Below, piece after piece: positions 58,900 to 64,000 of a stretch of 64,000 nucleotides of DNA. The position numbers and the translations under genes are program-made. The stretch comes from Actinomadura opuntiae. GTDB taxonomy: Bacteria; Actinomycetota; Actinomycetes; Streptosporangiales; Streptosporangiaceae. Each line of letters opens with the position of its first letter. Position 1 is the stretch's first letter. The stretch covers positions 62,001-126,000 of the forward strand of contig NZ_JASNWF010000014.1 in the NCBI RefSeq assembly GCF_030283205.1. Direction: 5' to 3'. Under the pieces are notes generated by a model. It saw only the letters and a program-made list of their open reading frames with translations, was not told the origin of the DNA and made no database searches.

Positions 58900-58943
58900 T
58901 TCGGGCATGCGGTTCGGCATCCTGGCCGACTACGCAGGGGCGT

Positions 58944-60632
58944 CTACGCGTTCGACGTCGTGAACCGCTCGATGGTGACCTTCAGCTTCGGCGTGCCGTC
59001 CTGCGCGGGCTCCGCGCCGGCCTGGGCCACCTTGTCGACGATGCCCATGCCGGACGTGACGTGCCCGAACACCGTGTAGCTCTTGGGCAGCGACGTCGTG
59101 TCCCCGTACAGGATGAAGAACTGGCTCCCGTTGGTGTCGGGGCCCGCGTTGGCCATCGCCACGGTCCCGCGCGTGTACGCGGCCTCGCCGAGGTTCTCGT
59201 CGGGGAACCGGTAGCTCGGACCGCCCGACCCGGTCCCGGACGGGTCGCCGCACTGGAGCACCTTGAGGGACGCGTCGGTGGTGAGCCGGTGGCAGTGCGT
59301 CCCGTCGAAGTACTTCTTCCCCGCCAGGTACATCACCGAGTTCACGGTGCAGGGCGCCTTCGCGGCGTCCAGGTCGAGGTTCAGCGTGCCGAGGTTGGTC
59401 TTCATGGCGGCGTGGACGGTGCCCGTCGCCTGCGCGACCGGCGGCGGCGTGCCCACGTCCTTGACATTGCCGCCGGAGGACGGCGCCAGGTAGGTGCAGC
59501 GGCCCCCGCCGGCGCCCCTCGCACCGGTGGTGGCGGGTGTGACGGCGGCGCCGGTCACGTGCCGTGCCGACGGCTTGCCGCCGTCGTCCTTCAGCAGGAG
59601 GGCGGCGGTCGTCGTCGCGGCCGCCAACAGGACCACGCCCGCGACCGCACCCACGATCAGCAGCGCCTTGTTGCCCTTCGGCGGAGCCGCCGGGACGGTC
59701 TGGAACGGCGGCGGGACCGGCCCGGGCATCGTCGCCGGCGGCGCGAAGGGAGCGGGCGGCGGGAGCGTCGCGGCGGTCAGCGTCGCCGCCGCCGACGTGC
59801 CCTCCGCCAGCAGGTTCCCGTCCGGTCCGGTGCCGAGCAGCCGCGTCAGCACCTGCAACGCCGTCGGACGCCGCGCCGGGTCCTTCTCCAGGCTCGCCGC
59901 CACGAGCGCGCCCAGCTCCCCGGACAGCACGCCCAGCGCCGGCGGCGCGTACAGCACCCGATGCATGATCGCCGGGACGGTGTCGACGCCGAACGGCGGC
60001 GTCCCGTTCGCGGCGTAGGCCATGGTGCAGCCCCACGCGAACATGTCCAGCGGCGCCCCGCCCGCCGCGCCCGACACCTGCTCCGGCGCCATGTACGCGG
60101 GCGTGCCGACCGCGCCCGTCAGCGTCGCCGACGTCGCCTCCAGCGGCCGCGCGACGCCGAAGTCGATGACCTTCGGGCCGTCCGGGCCGAGCAGCACGTT
60201 CGCGGGCTTGAAGTCGCGGTGCACGACGCCCGCCTCGTGGATCGCGGCCAGCGCGGTCGCCGTGCCGATGGCGAGGCGCCGCAGCTCCGGCTCCGGCATC
60301 GGACCGCGCCCGGCGACCAGTTCCCGCAGGGACGGGCCGTCGATGTACTCGCTGACGATGTAGGGCGCCTCGCCGCCGGCCTCCGCCGCGAACACCCGCG
60401 CCGTGCAGAACGGCGCGACCCGCCGCGCCGCCGCCAGCTCCCGGTCGAACAGCGTCCGGGCCCGCTCGTCCCCCTCGATCTCGGCGCGCAGCACCTTCAC
60501 GGCGACGCGCTCGCCGTCGTCCGACTCGCCCAGGTAGACCGTCCCCTGGGCGCCCTCGCCGACCCGTCCCGTCAACCGGTACCCGCCGACCTCGGTCGGG
60601 TCGTTCGGACGCAGCGGCCGTGGCTCCGCCAT
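58944..60632 (-). CDS. Ser/Thr protein kinase fused to extracellular cyclophilin-type PPIase
   Basis: A 562-residue protein. Residues 15-275 are a complete kinase (Gly loop 'VGEGAQGTVYL', Lys46, HRDFKPAN at 138, DFG at 157, 'APEQVSG'). A Pro-rich linker, a TM at 322-347 and a cyclophilin domain (about 405-560) follow. The PPIase has 'KTNLGTLNLDL', Arg in 'GTHCHRLTTDASLKVLQCGD' (R449, Q460), 'NAGPDTNGSQFFILYG', and 'YTVFGHVTSGMGIVDKV', so the catalytic Arg and surrounding residues are kept. Kinase inside and prolyl isomerase outside suggests a sensor of secreted or cell-wall proteins. A Cys pair may form a disulfide. Monocistronic. Confidence 0.9.
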   Translation of the reverse strand: MAEPRPLRPNDPTEVGGYRLTGRVGEGAQGTVYLGESDDGERVAVKVLRAEIEGDERARTLFDRELAAARRVAPFCTARVFAAEAGGEAPYIVSEYIDGPSLRELVAGRGPMPEPELRRLAIGTATALAAIHEAGVVHRDFKPANVLLGPDGPKVIDFGVARPLEATSATLTGAVGTPAYMAPEQVSGAAGGAPLDMFAWGCTMAYAANGTPPFGVDTVPAIMHRVLYAPPALGVLSGELGALVAASLEKDPARRPTALQVLTRLLGTGPDGNLLAEGTSAAATLTAATLPPPAPFAPPATMPGPVPPPFQTVPAAPPKGNKALLIVGAVAGVVLLAAATTTAALLLKDDGGKPSARHVTGAAVTPATTGARGAGGGRCTYLAPSSGGNVKDVGTPPPVAQATGTVHAAMKTNLGTLNLDLDAAKAPCTVNSVMYLAGKKYFDGTHCHRLTTDASLKVLQCGDPSGTGSGGPSYRFPDENLGEAAYTRGTVAMANAGPDTNGSQFFILYGDTTSLPKSYTVFGHVTSGMGIVDKVAQAGAEPAQDGTPKLKVTIERFTTSNA

Positions 60633-60767
60633 GCACGGACCTCCAAGACGAGGGAAGAGGTCGCAACCCTACCGATCTCCGGGCGATTTTCTTCGCCCCG
60701 GCGGTCACATCCGTTCCGGGCGCTTCGTCAATGCGGTGTACGAGCCGAACGGGTGAGGAGAACCGCG

Positions 60768-61406
60768 ATGAGCAAGCTGGACATGTCGAGCATGTACGCC
60801 TTCCACGACGCGCTGCGCCGCGAACTGCGGCACATCGCCGAGGTCACCGAGCGTCCGGACGACGACCCCCGGCAGGTGCTGGCCACCGCCGTCGGCTGGG
60901 AGCTGTTCAAGAAGGCGCTGCACATCCACCACACCGCCGAGGACGACGCGCTGTGGCCGGCGATGCGCGCGGCGCTCGCCGGCCGTCCGGACGACCTGGC
61001 GCTGCTGGACGCGATGGAGGCCGAGCACGCGGCGGTCGACCCGGCCATCGACGCGGTCGACGCGGCGCTCGCCGACCGCGAGACGGGACCGGCGCGCCTC
61101 GGTGAGCTCACCGACGTCCTGGCCACCGCGCTGACCGCGCACTTGAAGCACGAGGAGGACGAGGCGCTCGCGCTGATCGACGCGACCTTGACCGAGGAGC
61201 AGTGGCGGCACTTCGGCCAGGTCAGCGGGCAGCGCGTCGGCGCGGACGTGTCGCGGATCATCCCGTGGATGCTGGACGGCGCGTCCGAGCGGGCGACCGC
61301 GGCGATGCTCGCGCCGCTGCCCGAGCCGGTCCGGGCGGCGTACGCCAACGAGTGGGTCCCGGCGTACAGGGCCCTCGACCTGTGGGCCGCCCGCGCCGGG
61401 GCCTGA
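60768..61406 (+). CDS. Hemerythrin HHE-domain protein
   Basis: A 212-residue helical protein with the His/Glu di-iron ligands: 'YAFHDALRRELRHIAEVTER', 'FKKALHIHHTAEDDALWPAM', 'LLDAMEAEHAAVDPAIDAVD', 'LTAHLKHEEDEALALIDATL'. It should bind a non-haem di-iron centre and react with O2, NO or peroxide; exact role unknown. GAGGAGAACCGCG precedes the ATG. Divergent from the kinase-cyclophilin gene. Confidence 0.9.
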   Translation: MSKLDMSSMYAFHDALRRELRHIAEVTERPDDDPRQVLATAVGWELFKKALHIHHTAEDDALWPAMRAALAGRPDDLALLDAMEAEHAAVDPAIDAVDAALADRETGPARLGELTDVLATALTAHLKHEEDEALALIDATLTEEQWRHFGQVSGQRVGADVSRIIPWMLDGASERATAAMLAPLPEPVRAAYANEWVPAYRALDLWAARAGA

Positions 61407-61410
61407 CCGT

Positions 61411-62133
61411 TCAGAACGGGCCGCGCAGCAGCGAGTCGGTCTCGGCGAGCAGTTCGAGGACCGTCTCGTCCCCGGCCCGCTCGAAGGCGTCGCCGACCGC
61501 GCGGGCGGCGGCGCCTTCGGTGAGCCAGGCGACGACCTGCCGGTACGGGCGGCTCCCGGTGTCCCAGAAGCCGGCGCGCACGCCGGGCCGCCTGCCCCGC
61601 CAGGTCAGCTCGTCGGCGGCGAAGTCGCGCAGGTCCCTGATCGCGGCCTCGGACGGCAGCCGCGCCCATCCGGCGAGGTGGGACGACACGTCGGGGAGGG
61701 CGGCGGCGAGCGCGCAGAGCGCCCGGCCGATCGGCAGGGGGCCGGGGCGGTCGAGCAGCGTGCGCGTCCAGAACGCGTCGAGGAACGCGGCGACGGCGTC
61801 GCGCTGACCCCACCGCTCCCAGCCCGCCTGGCCGAGCTTGCCGAAGACGATCTCGGTGTCGGGGTAGGCGAACGCGTCGCCGGCGGCGAGTTCCAGCAGG
61901 CGGGGCGCGAAGTACCGGAAGTCGTTCTCGTCGCCCCAGGTGCTGAGCGCCTTCGCGGCGTAGCGCGCCAGGTCCTGCGCGCCGAGGTCGCGCGGCGGGC
62001 GCGCCAGCAGCGGCCGGTCGGCGTCGGGCGGGACGCAGCACGGGCAGCCCACGACCCGGGTCGGCCGCGGGACGTGGGCGAACGCCGCGTACAGGGCGTC
62101 CGCCGCGTCCCGGTAAGGCGCGTCGGGGGGCAT
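61411..62133 (-). CDS. Conserved hypothetical protein with CPCC motif
   Basis: A 240-residue soluble helical protein. A 'VGCPCCVPPDADRPLLARPP' segment near residue 30 could bind metal. Later 'WGDENDFRYFAPRLLELAAG' and 'EIVFGKLGQAGWERWGQRDA' look like all-helical repeats. I do not recognise a family with known function. It starts 3 bp after the chorismate mutase stop and is thus the third gene of that operon. Confidence 0.75.
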   Translation of the reverse strand: MPPDAPYRDAADALYAAFAHVPRPTRVVGCPCCVPPDADRPLLARPPRDLGAQDLARYAAKALSTWGDENDFRYFAPRLLELAAGDAFAYPDTEIVFGKLGQAGWERWGQRDAVAAFLDAFWTRTLLDRPGPLPIGRALCALAAALPDVSSHLAGWARLPSEAAIRDLRDFAADELTWRGRRPGVRAGFWDTGSRPYRQVVAWLTEGAAARAVGDAFERAGDETVLELLAETDSLLRGPF

Positions 62134-62136
62134 GGG

Positions 62137-62421
62137 TCAGGGGGTGGTGCGGCGTGCGTGCTCGTCCAGTTCGAGGTCGATGAACGCGCCGATCATCGCC
62201 CGCCACACCGCCTCGGCGACGTCGGGGGACAGCCCGGCGGACGCGGCGCGGTCGCGGGCCAGCGCGACGACCTGCTCGACCCGGCCGGGCGCGCGGACGG
62301 CGCCCGCGTCGGCCTTGAACGCGGCGGCGGCCCGCACGAGCCTCTGGCGGTCGGCCAGCAGCCGGACGAGGTCGGCGTCGATGGCGTCGATCTGGGCGCG
62401 GACCTCGGAGAGCGAATCCAT
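62137..62421 (-). CDS. Chorismate mutase (AroQ type)
   Basis: A 94-residue all-helical AroQ-fold mutase: 'VRAQIDAIDADLVRLLADRQ', Arg/Lys in 'RLVRAAAAFKADAGAVRAPG', 'VEQVVALARDRAASAGLSPD', 'VWRAMIGAFIDLELDEHARR'. It converts chorismate to prephenate; the small intracellular size fits MtCM-like enzymes. No signal peptide. Preceded by the GH1 gene and followed by the CPCC protein in one operon; the pairing with a beta-glucosidase has no obvious metabolic logic. Confidence 0.88.
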   Translation of the reverse strand: MDSLSEVRAQIDAIDADLVRLLADRQRLVRAAAAFKADAGAVRAPGRVEQVVALARDRAASAGLSPDVAEAVWRAMIGAFIDLELDEHARRTTP

Positions 62422-62453
62422 ATCGGGATCCTGGCAGGAACGCCTGTTTTGCG

Positions 62454-63788
62454 TCACTTCGATGACGCGGCGATGAGGTCCCGGTACCAGCCGTAGGACT
62501 TCTTCGGCGTCCGCTTCTGCGTCTCGTAGTCGACGTGAACGAGCCCGAACCGCGGGTGGTAACCCTCGGCCCACTCGAAGTTGTCGAGGAGGGACCAGGC
62601 GAAGTAGCCGCGGATGTCGACGCCCTCGTCGATGGCGGTCCGCATCGCCTTGATGTGCGCGGCGAGGAACTCGATGCGGGCCGTGTCGTCCACCGTGCCG
62701 TCGGCGGCGACCTCGTCGGGGAACGAGCAGCCGTTTTCGGTGACGTAGAGCGGCGGCAGCCGGGTCCCGTACCGCTCGTTGAGGTCGCGCAGCAGGGACA
62801 GGAACGCCTCGGGGACGATCGGCCAGCCCATCCCGGTGACCGGGTACTCGGTGATGTCCACCATCTCGAAGGGGAGCGGGCCGCCGTCGGACGGCGCCCG
62901 GAGCCGGGTCGGGTTGTAGTAGTTCACCCCCAGGAAGTCGATCGGCGACGCGATCACGGACATGTCCAGGTCGTGGACGTGGGGCGCGAGGTCGGGGCCG
63001 CCGAACGCCGCGACGTCGGGGTAGGCGCCCGTCAGGACCGGATCGGTGAACATCCGGTTCATGAAGGTGTCGAAGGCGAGCGCGGCCCCCCGGTCGGCCC
63101 CGGACGCCGGGTCGGCGGGCCAGGCGGGCGAGTAGTGGTTCGTCAGGCCGACCCGGCGGGCGCCCCGGCTGCGCAGCGCGGTGACGGCGAGGCCGTGGCC
63201 GAGGAGCTGGTGGTGCGCGGTCGGCAGCGCGTCCAGCATCAGCGTCTCGCCGGGCGCGTAGACGCCGAACGCGTAGCCGTAGGCGGTGACGACGACCGGC
63301 TCGTTCAACGTGATCCACGTGCCGACGCGGTCGGCGAGGCGCTCGGCGGCGCGGTAGGCGAACTCGGCGAACCGGTAGGCGGTGTCGCGGTTCATCCAGC
63401 CGCCCGCGTCCTCCAGCGGCTGCGGCAGGTCCCAGTGGTAGAGCGTGACGGCGGGGTCGATGCCCGCGGCGAGCAGCGCGTCCACGAGGCGGTCATAGAA
63501 GTCGAGGCCCCGGGGATTGGCGGCGCCGCTGCCGGACGGCTGGACGCGCGGCCACGCGATGGAGAACCGGTAGGAGTTCACCCCGAGGGCGCGCATCAGC
63601 CCGACGTCCTCGGGCCAGCGGTGATAGTGGTCACAAGCGACGTCCCCGGTGTGGCCGTCCCGCACCCTGCCCGGGGTGTGAGCGAAGACGTCCCAGGTCG
63701 ACGGCCCGCGGCCGTCCTCGTGCACGGCGCCTTCCACCTGGTAGGCGGCGGTCGCCACGCCCCAGCGGAAGCCCTCCGGAAACCCCAT
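62454..63788 (-). CDS. GH1 family beta-glucosidase
   Basis: A 444-residue glycoside hydrolase family 1 enzyme. 'FRWGVATAAYQVEGAVHEDG' at the N terminus, acid/base Glu in 'TWITLNEPVVVTA' (about 163), nucleophile Glu in 'LYVTENGCSF' (about 349), and 'WSLLDNFEWAEGYHPRFGLV' in the aglycone region. It hydrolyses terminal beta-glucosides inside the cell (no signal peptide). ATG 63788 follows GGGAAGGTGCCG; an upstream frame without homology was not used. No sugar transporter or LacI gene is within the window. Confidence 0.94.
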   Translation of the reverse strand: MGFPEGFRWGVATAAYQVEGAVHEDGRGPSTWDVFAHTPGRVRDGHTGDVACDHYHRWPEDVGLMRALGVNSYRFSIAWPRVQPSGSGAANPRGLDFYDRLVDALLAAGIDPAVTLYHWDLPQPLEDAGGWMNRDTAYRFAEFAYRAAERLADRVGTWITLNEPVVVTAYGYAFGVYAPGETLMLDALPTAHHQLLGHGLAVTALRSRGARRVGLTNHYSPAWPADPASGADRGAALAFDTFMNRMFTDPVLTGAYPDVAAFGGPDLAPHVHDLDMSVIASPIDFLGVNYYNPTRLRAPSDGGPLPFEMVDITEYPVTGMGWPIVPEAFLSLLRDLNERYGTRLPPLYVTENGCSFPDEVAADGTVDDTARIEFLAAHIKAMRTAIDEGVDIRGYFAWSLLDNFEWAEGYHPRFGLVHVDYETQKRTPKKSYGWYRDLIAASSK

Positions 63789-63928
63789 CGGCACCTTCCC
63801 CACAAACGCGAATACTGTTCGGACTTTACGGGGCGGGGTGGTCGGCGCGGAAGAGTCCCGTGACCGCCGGGTGGGGAACGCGCCCCGCGCCATGACCGAG
63901 CATGGCGGGTTCGGGTGACAATGGTGGC

Positions 63929-64000
63929 GTGACCGAGATCCGCACCCCGCTCCGCCGACGTCCCGCCCAGCGCCGCAGCGCAGAACGCGTCCAGCGGATG
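63929..64000 (+). CDS. N-terminus of a TetR-family regulator (continues past window)
   Basis: GTG 63929 opens a frame encoding 'VTEIRTPLRRRPAQRRSAER' then 'VQRM' at the window end. This is the usual basic N terminus before a TetR HTH. The call rests on 24 residues, so it is tentative. It is divergent from the GH1 gene with 140 bp between starts. Confidence 0.45.
   Translation, partial: MTEIRTPLRRRPAQRRSAERVQRM

Overview
The window is high-GC (roughly 72-75%) DNA with strong G/C third-position bias, frequent GTG/TTG starts and many ATGA or GTGA stop-start overlaps. Gene content is actinobacterial: a Tad/helicase neighbourhood like Mycobacterium Rv3649-Rv3660c, a BldG-type anti-anti-sigma factor, membrane Ser/Thr kinases, TipA-like and WhiB-era style regulators, and DUF222/HNH genes. 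The mix resembles Streptosporangiales such as Actinomadura or its relatives; genus is inference only. No rRNA, tRNA, CRISPR array, prophage or replication origin was recognised.

Region 1-10.7 kb: tadA (5' end outside the window), tadB, a roughly 1 kb degenerate tandem-repeat array, tadC, a DUF4244 pilin-like protein and two TadE-like proteins. A secreted single-TM protein follows whose stop codon lies inside a 15-bp tandem repeat, then a LapA-like protein, the convergent 'helicase/secretion neighbourhood' helicase, bldG and its partner anti-sigma ATPase. From 10.7 to 12.4 kb there is decayed DNA, including a frameshifted zinc-type dehydrogenase pseudogene.

Region 12.4-31 kb: proton pyrophosphatase hppA, a SixA-like phosphatase, an FUSC transporter, a VOC protein with a TipA-like MerR regulator, serB, and a tight minus-strand run SDR > MFS > QueA-like > Ser/Thr kinase. 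The kinase carries the only in-frame TTA codon I found. Next come a GAF histidine kinase/NarL-type regulator pair, a PP2C phosphatase, DUF2752 and RDD membrane proteins. Region 31-49.7 kb: an ABC ATPase, a TSUP transporter, a Rieske protein, a molybdopterin oxidoreductase, an NfeD/SPFH pair, a CapA lipoprotein, a MerR/GyrI-like pair, an EphD-type fusion, an AraC/luciferase-like monooxygenase pair, a DHA2-type MFS exporter opposite a GlxA-type regulator, and an MmcQ/EEP-nuclease pair.

Region 49.7-52 kb holds the strongest candidate for something new. A DUF222-HNH endonuclease gene is flanked by perfect 192-bp inverted repeats, each of which is itself a nested palindrome. Region 52-64 kb is a run of small stress and detoxification genes (DinB-type, NTF2-like, GNAT, methyltransferase, PhzF, isochorismatase-like, OhrR-like MarR, HxlR), several with conspicuous operators. 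The GNAT gene has a short leader ORF abutting a nested hairpin, which looks like an attenuator. Next to these is a Ser/Thr kinase whose extracellular half is a cyclophilin-type prolyl isomerase. The window ends with hemerythrin, chorismate mutase, a GH1 beta-glucosidase and the first codons of a TetR-type regulator.
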